The notes under the pieces: model-generated
What the model was told of the DNA's origin: nothing
Seen by the model: only the letters and a program-made list of their open reading frames with translations
The model's database searches: none
Program-made: the position numbers and the translations under genes
Origin: Patescibacteria group bacterium
GTDB lineage: Bacteria > Patescibacteriota > Minisyncoccia > Phycocordibacterales > Phycocordibacteraceae
Length of the DNA: 11,160 nucleotides
Reading direction: 5' to 3'
Assembly: GCA_018823385.1 (NCBI GenBank)
Contig: JAHJIK010000060.1
Coordinates: 1-11,160 of the forward strand
Shown: one piece after another, positions 4,960-11,160 of the stretch
How positions within the stretch are numbered: position 1 is the stretch's first letter
How the letters are laid out: every line of letters starts with the position of its first letter

Positions 4960-5409
4960 TCAAATCCGTCTGCACATAGTCAGACACGCAATGCGAATCG
5001 GAACAAGTTCATCAGGAAGCAGCACTCGTGTTGAATATTTTCCTGCACGATCTTTTTGAAACAGAACTATGCAGGCTTCGCCATCATATTTGAAACACGC
5101 CATCATCTGAGCGACTGACTCGCCCTCCTGTTGCAGAGCAAGTTCAACTGCGGCAAACGAAATTGGACTGCACTCGCTCAAAATCAGCAGTGTATCTGCA
5201 ACCGTACGCTCTTCACATGTCATGTGAACGTGAAGTGCTCCGGGCGGCAAATCTGTTTCCTCAATTTTTCCAAACTGATTGCGAGCGGCTTCACAGAACA
5301 AATTGTATGGAACAAGTCCACCAAGGCTCTTAACGGCACCGCCTTTGGCGCCATTATGATTGAAGCCGACGACAAAACGAAATCCGCTATTTTTTGCTTC
5401 TGTTTGCAC
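4960..5409 (-). CDS. Orphan gene B, hypothetical cysteine-rich protein
   Basis: 149 aa, no family recognised. The start is taken as GTG at 5409, because GGGGAG (5422-5417) lies 7 nt upstream; an in-frame GTG at 5433 has no such site. The product starts MQTEAKNSGFRFVVGFNHNG. It has seven Cys (39, 65, 80, 105, 113, 142, 146), a His-rich GALHVHMTCEE stretch at 57-67 and a hydrophobic-acidic middle. It has no signal peptide or membrane helix and looks like a soluble alpha/beta domain. The gene is a single cistron between the ndk terminator and its own terminator; no convincing promoter was seen in the 50 nt upstream. Like orphan gene A it has a clear Shine-Dalgarno, unlike the housekeeping genes around it. 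Confidence 0.7.
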   Translation of the reverse strand: MQTEAKNSGFRFVVGFNHNGAKGGAVKSLGGLVPYNLFCEAARNQFGKIEETDLPPGALHVHMTCEERTVADTLLILSECSPISFAAVELALQQEGESVAQMMACFKYDGEACIVLFQKDRAGKYSTRVLLPDELVPIRIACLTMCRRI

Positions 5410-5462
5410 GGTATCTCTCCCCAATATGTGCACCTGTATTTCACCCTAAAACACCTGGCTCA

Positions 5463-5501
5463 AAAAAGCAAAACCCCGCGGTGTGCGGGGTTTTGCTTTT
5501 T
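5463..5501 (-). terminator. Bidirectional terminator after ndk
   Basis: Perfect 17-nt inverted repeat (5463-5479 and 5485-5501), loop GGTGT, core AAAACCCCGC/GCGGGGTTTT, with T-runs on both strands (TTTTTT on the minus side). It begins two nucleotides after the ndk stop and insulates gene B from the ndk unit. Confidence 0.93.
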
Positions 5502-5503
5502 CT

Positions 5504-6109
5504 TTATTCAAGAATGCCGTCTAGATTTACGTCGTAGAGAATCTGATCTCCGATAAGTCGATAGTCTAGTACCTCATCCTCAGAAAGCCATAGTTTGATT
5601 TCAGTCTCAGCATTTTCAGGAGTATCTGAACAATGGATAAGGTTACGCACTGCACGATCATCAACAGCTGTAATAGCGTATGAGTCGATAGTGTAGTCTC
5701 CACGGATAGTACCCACATCAGAGGTACAAGGCTCGGTTGTACCAGTAAGCTTTGTTACCACACCAACAGCCTGGTTACCCTCCCATACCATCATAACTAC
5801 CGGACCTGCTGTCATGTACTTCTCAAGAGCACGGATGATGTCCTTACCGTACTCGATAGGCTCTTTGTCTACCGGAAGACCTGCAGCAGCACGTTCAGCT
5901 GCGATGTTCGTTCCCTTCTTAAGGAACCATTCATCATCCTTGTTGTAGTGCTTCCAAATCTTATCCGCCTGTGGCACGGCAAGCTTCAATGCCACAAGCT
6001 TTAGGCCTGTGCGCTCGAAACGCTTAATGATTTCTCCAACGAGTGAACGCTGAATACCGTCTGGCTTGATGATAACGAACGAACGCTCTTTTTTAGGGTG
6101 TGATGACAT
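5504..6109 (-). CDS. ndk: Nucleoside diphosphate kinase, enlarged form
   Basis: 201 aa, against about 130-150 in most bacteria. It transfers the gamma-phosphate of ATP to NDPs through a phosphohistidine. The start FVIIKPDGIQRSLVGEII (11-28) is canonical, and the core GTIRGDY at 133-139 and NLIHCSD at 156-162 are present. His159 is the catalytic residue, but the usual IHGSDS motif reads IHCSDT (Gly to Cys). About 30 extra residues (roughly 60-92) replace the short segment between the 'hY' region and TAGPVV. A C-terminal extension of about 25-30 residues after the normal end reads SEDEVLDYRLIGDQ.... The gene is 71 nt after map and ends the gmk-adk-map-ndk group. No Shine-Dalgarno. Function is likely kept, since the core residues are intact. 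Confidence 0.92.
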   Translation of the reverse strand: MSSHPKKERSFVIIKPDGIQRSLVGEIIKRFERTGLKLVALKLAVPQADKIWKHYNKDDEWFLKKGTNIAAERAAAGLPVDKEPIEYGKDIIRALEKYMTAGPVVMMVWEGNQAVGVVTKLTGTTEPCTSDVGTIRGDYTIDSYAITAVDDRAVRNLIHCSDTPENAETEIKLWLSEDEVLDYRLIGDQILYDVNLDGILE

Positions 6110-6180
6110 GTGGTTGTAATAAAAAATCGCCGTTGGCGCTTATATAGTGGGAGTATAAACGAAAGTAGCGTAAAACGCTA
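6110..6180 (-). promoter_or_regulatory. map-ndk spacer with hairpin and -10 boxes
   Basis: Immediately after the map stop the minus strand carries a 5-bp hairpin (TAGCG, loop TTTTA, CGCTA; 6180-6166). TATACT lies at 6157-6152, and a second weak box, TATTAC, lies 6 nt before the ndk ATG. A short CGCC-AAC-GGCG stem followed by A and six T (about 6138-6121) could act as a weak attenuator. Together they suggest ndk can be transcribed separately from map. Confidence 0.35.
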
Positions 6181-6957
6181 TTACTCGTTCGGTCGACGAG
6201 TAAGAACAATTGTCTCCTTTTCCTCAACGAGAATAGTGTGCTCGAAGTGGGCGCTGCGAGATCCATCACGAGTTCGGTACGTATATCCGTCTGGTGCGAT
6301 AGTGACACCAGCCTTTCCTTCGTTTGCGATTGGCTCAAGAGCAAGAACCATACCGACTTCAATTTCTACACCAGTTCCGGGACGACCTGCGTTAGCAATG
6401 TATGGTTCTTCATGTACGTGCTCACCTACGCCATGTCCTCCCAATATCTTTACCACCGCAATGCCAGTGCCTTCAAATGTCTTTTCAATTGCGTGTGAAA
6501 TATCCCCTGTTCGGTTACCAGGTCGGGCCACCTCAATGGCGTTCTCAAGGGCAAGACGTGTTACGTCCATGAGCTTATATGCATTCTTGTCAGTCTTTCC
6601 AACAGGAACGGTAATAGCGGAGTCAGAAATGAATCCTTTGTGGGTAAGGCCTAGGTCGAGTGACACAATATCTCCTTCTTTAAGAACACGATGCCCTTCG
6701 TTTGGAATACCATGTACCACCTCTTCGTTTATTGAAAGACAGAGAGCTGCAGGGAACGGACGATCAGCTCCTTCAGGTGTGTAATTAAGGAACGCAGGAA
6801 CATCTCCTCCGTCAGTTATAAGTTTCACTGCGTAGTCTTCAAGCTCTTGCGCTGTTACGCCCGGCTTTACTATCTTTGCCAGCTCCTCAAGCACGACACC
6901 AAGACGGCGGCATGATTCAATTATTCCCTCACGTTGTGCTGCTGTTTTAACAATCAT
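6181..6957 (-). CDS. map: Type I methionine aminopeptidase
   Basis: 258 aa, standard length. It removes the N-terminal Met from nascent proteins using a dinuclear metal site. Ligands visible: Asp101 (SLDLG), Asp112 (FISDSA), His175 (GGHGVG), Glu208 (ALEPI), Glu239 (HFEHT); His82 in VVHGIP contacts substrate. The N-terminal part (AQREGIIESCRRLGVVLEEL) fits type I without an extension or zinc-finger region. The start ATG overlaps the adk stop as ATGA (6957-6954), so it is translationally coupled to adk. The position after adk is the ancestral order of the spc operon end (secY-adk-map-infA), but infA is absent here and ndk follows instead. Confidence 0.97.
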   Translation of the reverse strand: MIVKTAAQREGIIESCRRLGVVLEELAKIVKPGVTAQELEDYAVKLITDGGDVPAFLNYTPEGADRPFPAALCLSINEEVVHGIPNEGHRVLKEGDIVSLDLGLTHKGFISDSAITVPVGKTDKNAYKLMDVTRLALENAIEVARPGNRTGDISHAIEKTFEGTGIAVVKILGGHGVGEHVHEEPYIANAGRPGTGVEIEVGMVLALEPIANEGKAGVTIAPDGYTYRTRDGSRSAHFEHTILVEEKETIVLTRRPNE

Positions 6958-7538
6958 GACTTTTTAAGTGTGTTCTCAATGGCGAGTGCCACCTCTTCTG
7001 GGGTCTGTTCCCCATCGATATCTACAACTCGTCCGCAACCACGGAAGAATTCAAGAGCAGGTCCCGTCTCTTCAGTGAAGAGGTTGAGGCGTTCTGTAAT
7101 TTTCTCATCTGCATTACTGTCTGGACGATCCTCAGTCTTTCCGCGAAGAAGCATGCGGCGACGCACTTCGTCTTCAGACACTTCTAGGTTAATCACCTTT
7201 AGGTCTCGGCCGAGCCAGTCGATAATATCGCAGAGGTGACGAGCCTGGCTTTCAGTACGTCCGAAACCTTCGCAGATAACACCTACGTGAGAATCAAGCT
7301 CGAGCAGTCCACTTTCAAGAAGGTAGTCGGCAAACCAGTTCGGAAGGAGCCGTCCTTTGTCATACATCTCACGAACACGAGGAGAGAATGGTTCGTTTCC
7401 ATCACGAATCTCTTTAATCAGATCTCCTGATGATAGACGAATCCAGCCAAGCTTTTCAGCCAGGAGTTTTGCCTGCGTTCCCTTTCCAGAACCAGGGCGC
7501 CCAATAAGCAGCACGATGTTTGTTTTTTCAACTCCCAT
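6954..7538 (-). CDS. adk: Adenylate kinase, short-LID type with altered AMP motif
   Basis: 194 aa. It interconverts ATP + AMP and 2 ADP. P-loop GRPGSGKGTQ at 13-22, AMP-site LSSGDLI at 35-41 (usual STGDMLR), and EGFGRT at 90-95 in place of the usual DGFPRT, so both the acidic residue type and the conserved Pro differ. The LID region (about 131-150, GKTEDRPDSNADEKITERL) is the short form without a zinc-finger insertion. The order secY-(gmk)-adk-map supports Adk over other NMP kinases. It starts 33 nt after gmk; a weak TATATC box lies 8 nt before the ATG. The ATGA overlap couples it to map. Substrate preference could differ from standard Adk given the changed motif. Confidence 0.88.
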   Translation of the reverse strand: MGVEKTNIVLLIGRPGSGKGTQAKLLAEKLGWIRLSSGDLIKEIRDGNEPFSPRVREMYDKGRLLPNWFADYLLESGLLELDSHVGVICEGFGRTESQARHLCDIIDWLGRDLKVINLEVSEDEVRRRMLLRGKTEDRPDSNADEKITERLNLFTEETGPALEFFRGCGRVVDIDGEQTPEEVALAIENTLKKS

Positions 7539-7571
7539 ATATGTTAGATATACACTGTATCAAAATTCCTG

Positions 7572-8147
7572 TTAACTAGCATGTATTGCATCCCGAATGA
7601 GGTTTGCAAAGGTTTCTTTCGCAGTCTCGATCTCACCGGAATGATTAGAGATAACGATATCCGCTTCATCTTTATACGTCATCTCGTCCTCGTATCGCTG
7701 CTTTCGCTTAGCAATCTCCTCGTCAGTAATCGGTGCCCGTGCACGAATACGCGCTTCGAGCTCCTCCCAGGGCCCAGCATCGATAAACACCACTTTCACC
7801 TGTTCTGCGGGAAGAAGTGCCCGCGCCTGCCGCACACCCTGCACCTCCATTTCAGTGAAGAGAACCTTTCCTTCAGCAAGTGGGACAATTACAGTTTCTT
7901 TAAGAGTCCCATAGAAGTTGCCGCTAAATTCAGCCCACTCTAGGAACTCACCCTTCTCCACCATTGCGGTAAAGGTATTCTTATCTACAAACGTGTAGTG
8001 TGAGTTCTCAATTTCAGATGGACGCCGATCGCGTGTCGTGAAAGACGGAGGAACGAGCACGTCAGGAAACTGCGCAATAACATGCTTCATAAGCGTGCTT
8101 TTGCCGCTTCCAGTTGGGCCCATGACGATGAAGAAAGTTCCGTTCAT
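7572..8147 (-). CDS. gmk: Guanylate kinase
   Basis: 191 aa from the ATG at 8147, the first Met before the P-loop domain; an upstream in-frame extension would run through the secY terminator and the end of secY and is rejected. GMP + ATP to GDP + ADP. P-loop GPTGSGKST at 10-18, GMP-site FTTRDRRPSE at 36-45, GEFLEWAEFSGNFYGT at 66-81, and EMEVQG at 99-104. The usual form of the last motif is E-I-D-V-Q-G, with Asp. The LID-like region has IRARAPITDEEIAKRKQR. Somewhat divergent but complete. It sits between secY and adk, an unusual place, and is separated from secY by a terminator, so it may head the gmk-adk-map-ndk unit. Confidence 0.92.
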   Translation of the reverse strand: MNGTFFIVMGPTGSGKSTLMKHVIAQFPDVLVPPSFTTRDRRPSEIENSHYTFVDKNTFTAMVEKGEFLEWAEFSGNFYGTLKETVIVPLAEGKVLFTEMEVQGVRQARALLPAEQVKVVFIDAGPWEELEARIRARAPITDEEIAKRKQRYEDEMTYKDEADIVISNHSGEIETAKETFANLIRDAIHAS

Positions 8148-8170
8148 ATATATTGACTCTACCAGTAAGC

Positions 8171-8193
8171 AAAAACCCCCGGCAAGCGGAGGT
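8171..8193 (-). terminator. Terminator after secY
   Basis: On the minus strand ACCTCCG (8193-8187) pairs with CGGGGGT (8181-8175), 7 bp with one T-G, loop CTTGC, followed by TTTTTG. It lies a few bases after the secY stop and 23 nt before the gmk start, so the spc operon probably ends, or is attenuated, here. Confidence 0.75.
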
Positions 8194-8199
8194 GTTCTG

Positions 8200-9468
8200 C
8201 TAGTACTCGCGTAGCGACACTTGCGCGTCCACTTTGCGTACCAGATCGAGAAGTACCTGAACAGCAATGAGGAGTGCAGTTCCACCAACAAGGATGGCTG
8301 TGATACCTGTAATACCCTGGATGATGAATGGGATAACGGCAACGGTACCAAGGAAGAGTGCTCCGGGAAGTGTAATGCGGTTCACCACCTTTCCGATGTA
8401 GTTCTCTGTCTCACGTCCAGGACGTACGCCTGGAATAAAGGCACCTGACTTCTGAAGGTTATCAGCTACACGCTTTGGTTCAAATGTAATTGAGGTGTAG
8501 AAGTACGTAAACATCACCACAAGTCCGAAGTATACAGCGCCGTGTGACCATGGGTTTGCTGAGAATGCGGTATACCACGCGCTAGCAGTATCAAGACCAC
8601 CAACACCAAGAGCCGCAAGACCGGTCAGTACCATCTGTGGAAGAAGGATGAGTGAAAGTCCAAAGATGATTGGAATAACTCCAGCCTGAAGAATGCGAAT
8701 TGGAAGATAGGTAGCAGCTCCTGAGTTAAGGGAACGGCCTGAACGGGCATAGGTAATAGGTACAGAACGCTCAGCATCTGCCACCATCACAACTGCGTAA
8801 ATTACCGCAATTGCCAGTAGAACGAATCCTGCGTATGACGGAATGTTTGCAGCAGTAGCGCTAAAGAGAGCCGCGGCAATGGCGCCCGGGATGCTTGCAA
8901 CGATACCAGCAAAGATGATGAGTGATACACCGTTTCCAATACCGAACTCAGTGATAAGCTCACCGATCCACATAAGGAGCATAGAACCGGCAGCTACGAG
9001 GAATACGTTAACTGCAAACTCGAATGAGGTAAGACCAACGATAATACCCTGTGACTCAAGCAGTGAAAGGAATGCCACGCCTTGCAGAATTGCGAGTGGA
9101 ATAGTTAGAAGGCGTGACCAGGTGATGAACTGGGTTCGTCCTGCCTCACCCTCTTCTGAGTACATTCGCTTAACTGCTGGGAAAATAACGGTTGCAAGCT
9201 GCATGATAATGCTGGCTGTGATGTATGGACCTACACCGAGCATCATGATTGAAAGCTGTGAGAAGCTTCCGCCTGAGAATACTGAAAGAAGTCCAAGGAA
9301 CTGATTGTTCGCCATGAACTGTGAAAGACGCACCGGATCAACACCAGAAATTGGAATTACAGAAAGGAACCGGAATAGCGCGAGCGCTCCGATAAGGAAT
9401 AGAATGCGGTTTCGAAGGACTGAGTCCCCGAAAATAAGACGCAGTTTTCGAAAGAAAGTGTTGATCAT
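8200..9468 (-). CDS. secY: Preprotein translocase subunit SecY
   Basis: 422 aa from the ATG at 9468 (MINTFFRKLRLIF), 4 nt after the rplO stop; an in-frame start at 9501 would overlap rplO by 29 nt and adds a non-conserved stretch. SecY forms the protein-conducting channel. About ten hydrophobic helices are visible. Conserved motifs: LFRFLSVIPISGVDP in helix 1/plug entry, MMLGVGPYITASIIMQLA, EEGEAGRTQFITWSR, ITEFGIGNGVSLIIF, PIRILQAGVIPIIF, ITFEPKRVADNLQKSGAFIPGVRPG, and the C-terminal VRKVDAQVSLREY. All are typical and nothing is missing. It is the last ribosomal-operon gene before a terminator. Confidence 0.97.
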   Translation of the reverse strand: MINTFFRKLRLIFGDSVLRNRILFLIGALALFRFLSVIPISGVDPVRLSQFMANNQFLGLLSVFSGGSFSQLSIMMLGVGPYITASIIMQLATVIFPAVKRMYSEEGEAGRTQFITWSRLLTIPLAILQGVAFLSLLESQGIIVGLTSFEFAVNVFLVAAGSMLLMWIGELITEFGIGNGVSLIIFAGIVASIPGAIAAALFSATAANIPSYAGFVLLAIAVIYAVVMVADAERSVPITYARSGRSLNSGAATYLPIRILQAGVIPIIFGLSLILLPQMVLTGLAALGVGGLDTASAWYTAFSANPWSHGAVYFGLVVMFTYFYTSITFEPKRVADNLQKSGAFIPGVRPGRETENYIGKVVNRITLPGALFLGTVAVIPFIIQGITGITAILVGGTALLIAVQVLLDLVRKVDAQVSLREY

Positions 9469-9472
9469 TGAA

Positions 9473-9922
9473 TTAGAGAAGCGAACCTCCTGCAGCCTCA
9501 ACCGCAGCCTTTGCAGTTACAGATGAAGAACAACCAGAAATTGAAAGCTTCTTAGTTAGTGTACCAGTTCCTAGGATTTTAACCGCAGGAAGTCGACCAG
9601 CTCGTTTAGCAACAATACCCTTTGAGTGAAGTACTGCAGGAGTGATAGTTGCACCAGCGTCAAAGTTCTCCTCAAGTGTGTTGAGATTTACTGGTACGTA
9701 CTCAAGTACTGAAGCGCGTACAGTACGTGCACGGTTCTGTCCGTATCCACGTCGTTTTGGAATCTTCTTGATAAGGTCTCGCATCTCAGGACGGTTCTTG
9801 TGTCCTGCACGTGCGTTCTGACCCTTGGTACCACGACCTGAAGTCTTTCCACGAGTACCACCACGCCCTACACGGGTTGAGGTTACTCTCTTTGATGCTG
9901 GTTTAAGTGTGTTGAGCTGCAT
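9473..9922 (-). CDS. rplO: 50S ribosomal protein uL15
   Basis: 149 aa, standard length. It has the conserved N-terminal glycine/arginine segment VGRGGTRGKTSGRGTKGQNA and the globular C-terminal domain (PAVKILGTGTLTKKLSISG, TAKAAVEAAGG). uL15 binds 23S rRNA in the large subunit core. It starts one nucleotide after the rpsE stop, and rpmD (uL30), which normally lies between rpsE and rplO, is absent. The 4-nt gap to secY is also tight. No Shine-Dalgarno. Confidence 0.97.
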   Translation of the reverse strand: MQLNTLKPASKRVTSTRVGRGGTRGKTSGRGTKGQNARAGHKNRPEMRDLIKKIPKRRGYGQNRARTVRASVLEYVPVNLNTLEENFDAGATITPAVLHSKGIVAKRAGRLPAVKILGTGTLTKKLSISGCSSSVTAKAAVEAAGGSLL

Positions 9923-9923
9923 A

Positions 9924-10538
9924 TTACTTTGACTGAAGCTTACGAAGAGCAGCTACGGTTGCGCGAGCAATAGTAAGCTTGTTCTTTGTACGAGTAAGAA
10001 TCTTGGTGACAACGTTAGTAACGCCTGCGTGCTCAAGAACGATACGCATCGCACTACCCGCTACAAGTCCGCGTCCTGCTGATGGGATGATGGTAACGGT
10101 TGATGAACCGTATGTTGCTGTTACGTCGTGACGGATTGAGTTGTCTGACATAAGAGGCACCGTGAAGAGTGTCTTCTTAGCTGCACGAACTGCCTTGTCG
10201 ATAGCAAGTGCTGTGTCTGCGCCCTTTCCAACTCCAACACCTACGCGTCCCTTCTGGTCACCGATAACAACGGTAGCGCTGAATGAGAAACGACGTCCTC
10301 CAGCCATAACACGAGCAACGCGGCGCACTTCAAGAGTAGCCTGCTCGAACTCGCTGCGCTCACGTGGAGCACGCTCACGAGGAGATCGGCCACCTGGACG
10401 ACGTCCATCACGGCCACCACGACCACGGATTGCACCACGAGGATCAGCTGCTGGTGTAGCAGGCTGCTCAACAGGAGTTCCAGTCGCTGGAGCGTCTGTC
10501 TTTGGTGCTGTGTCAGTCATAGTCGTAGTGTCAGTCAT
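9924..10538 (-). CDS. rpsE: 30S ribosomal protein uS5 with RG-rich N-terminal extension
   Basis: 204 aa, against about 165-170 in many bacteria. uS5 helps decoding accuracy and 30S assembly. The conserved part starts about residue 64 (FEQATLEVRRVARVMAGGRRFSFSA), followed by VGVGVGKGADTALAIDKAVRAAKK and the C-domain GRGLVAGSAMRIVLEHAGVTN. Before it lies a disordered extension. Residues 1-33 are Thr/Ala/Pro-rich, and 34-61 are Arg/Gly-rich (RGAIRGRGGRDGRRPGGR). The first eleven bases (ATGACTGACAC) recur 18 nt downstream, giving a second in-frame ATG at 10520. Either could be used; the first, 4 nt after the rplR stop, is chosen. Spc operon order rplF-rplR-rpsE is normal. Confidence 0.95.
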   Translation of the reverse strand: MTDTTTMTDTAPKTDAPATGTPVEQPATPAADPRGAIRGRGGRDGRRPGGRSPRERAPRERSEFEQATLEVRRVARVMAGGRRFSFSATVVIGDQKGRVGVGVGKGADTALAIDKAVRAAKKTLFTVPLMSDNSIRHDVTATYGSSTVTIIPSAGRGLVAGSAMRIVLEHAGVTNVVTKILTRTKNKLTIARATVAALRKLQSK

Positions 10539-10542
10539 AATA

Positions 10543-10893
10543 TTAGAAAGTTAGTCCGCCTTCACGAGCAGCGTCAGCAAGTCCCTTAATCTGAGCTGCG
10601 TAGGTGTATCCTCCACGGTCAAATACCACGGTAGTGATGCCGGCAGCCTTTGCGCGCTCTGCAATAACCTTTCCAACAGCAAGTGCCTGCTCAGTTAGAG
10701 AGCCCTTGAACTCGCGGCCGTGTGCAGCAGCAATAGTCTTTCCAGCGATATCATCAATAAGCTGTACTGAAATGAAACGGTTTGAACGATATACCGCAAG
10801 ACGTGGGCGCTCGGCAGTACCGTTGATACGTGCTCGAATACGTCGGTGTCGACGTGCGCGCTGCTCTGATTTTGTAAGTGTTTGAGTTGCCAT
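10543..10893 (-). CDS. rplR: 50S ribosomal protein uL18
   Basis: 116 aa, typical length. Motifs: basic N-terminus KSEQRARRHRRIRARINGTA, RPRLAVYRSNRFISVQLIDD, and C-terminal VVFDRGGYTYAAQIKGLADAAREGGL. uL18 binds 5S rRNA and anchors it to the large subunit. It starts 9 nt after the rplF stop and ends 4 nt before rpsE. Nothing is odd. Confidence 0.97.
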   Translation of the reverse strand: MATQTLTKSEQRARRHRRIRARINGTAERPRLAVYRSNRFISVQLIDDIAGKTIAAAHGREFKGSLTEQALAVGKVIAERAKAAGITTVVFDRGGYTYAAQIKGLADAAREGGLTF

Positions 10894-10902
10894 AATGTTG
10901 TA

Positions 10903-11160
10903 CTACACAGCCTTCTTACCCTGCTTACGACGGATGACCTCGTCGTCGTATTTAATTCCCTTACCTAGGTATGGCTCAGGCGGCTTCACTGCACGAATCT
11001 CAGCTGAGAACTGACCAACTTTCTGCTTGTCAGCACCTTCAACCGTAATGGTGTTCTTTACTACTGTCACGGTGATGCTTTCTGGCACCTTAAGGAATAC
11101 CTGGTGTGAGAATCCTACGTTAAGAACTAGTTCGTCGCCACGTAGCTCAACCTTGTATCC
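10903..11160 (-). CDS. rplF: 50S ribosomal protein uL6, C-terminal fragment
   Basis: The last 85 codons; the N-terminal half lies beyond the right edge. It reads GYKVELRGDELVLNVGFSHQV, then FLKVPESITVTVVKN, then DKQKVGQFSAEIRAVKPPEPYLGKGIKY and a basic tail. GYK/RVEL...GFSH, Q-x-VGQ-FAA-like and the PEPYKGKGI-type motif are characteristic of uL6. The frame is open to the window edge. The stop is TAG at 10905-10903, 9 nt before rplR. Confidence 0.96.
   Translation of the reverse strand, partial: GYKVELRGDELVLNVGFSHQVFLKVPESITVTVVKNTITVEGADKQKVGQFSAEIRAVKPPEPYLGKGIKYDDEVIRRKQGKKAV

Noticed and set aside
4709..4987. Minus-strand open frame of 92 codons across the gap between gene B and the membrane protein
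   Set aside because: It runs through the gene B terminator, the structured RNA stems and the 16-bp hairpin, and its product has no protein-like pattern.
5131..5556. Plus-strand open frame opposite gene B
   Set aside because: It passes through the perfect terminator at 5463-5501, and gene B has a Shine-Dalgarno and terminator of its own.
8148..8351. Longer gmk product starting upstream at 8351
   Set aside because: The extension would be read through the secY stop region and terminator and has no conserved sequence; the domain begins at the Met at 8147.
1..11160. CRISPR array, insertion sequence, prophage or toxin-antitoxin genes
   Set aside because: No spaced repeats, no transposase or integrase motif, no terminal inverted repeats flanking a gene; orphan genes A and B are single cistrons without a toxin-antitoxin pair layout.

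Overview
The window looks like chromosome from a Candidate Phyla Radiation (Patescibacteria) bacterium, most likely a Parcubacteria-type lineage. Three things point there: ribosomal protein genes with compact CPR-like products, an rpsE-rplO junction with no rpmD (uL30) between them, and small orphan genes set between housekeeping genes. Assignment below the CPR level is a guess. No transposase, phage gene, CRISPR array, tRNA or rRNA was found.

Layout. Positions 1-176 (-) hold the N-terminus of a DUF389-type membrane protein, divergent from a plus-strand block at 240-2484. That block encodes a membrane-anchored DUF7282-like protein with an acidic Met-rich tail, a small single-span coiled-coil protein, and the translation operon infC-rpmI-rplT (IF3, bL35, bL20). 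From 2546 to the right edge everything is on the minus strand. In transcription order, starting at the right edge, there is first the end of the spc-type operon: rplF (partial), rplR, rpsE, rplO, secY and a terminator. Next come gmk, adk, map and ndk and a strong terminator, then orphan gene B (4960-5409) with its own terminator. A probable structured RNA follows (about 4756-4893), then a four-helix membrane protein overlapping a beta-CASP metallo-beta-lactamase RNase, and finally orphan gene A (2587-2904), convergent with rplT.

Function. The right half supplies ribosomal proteins, the SecY translocon, the N-terminal methionine trimming enzyme, and three nucleotide kinases that together raise GMP, AMP and NDPs toward triphosphates. 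The left half supplies initiation factor 3 and two large-subunit proteins. The beta-CASP enzyme is an RNA-processing candidate.

The most interesting points are as follows. (1) An unannotated structured RNA candidate has a 12-bp closing stem, nested inner stems, a -10 box placed to start exactly at the stem, and a 16-bp hairpin at its 3' end. (2) Several genes have -10-like boxes only 6-9 nt before the start codon, suggesting leaderless mRNAs, including infC, which also starts with TTG. (3) Orphan genes A and B differ by having clear Shine-Dalgarno sequences. (4) uS5 has an RG-rich N-terminal extension. (5) NDK is enlarged and has an altered active-site motif.
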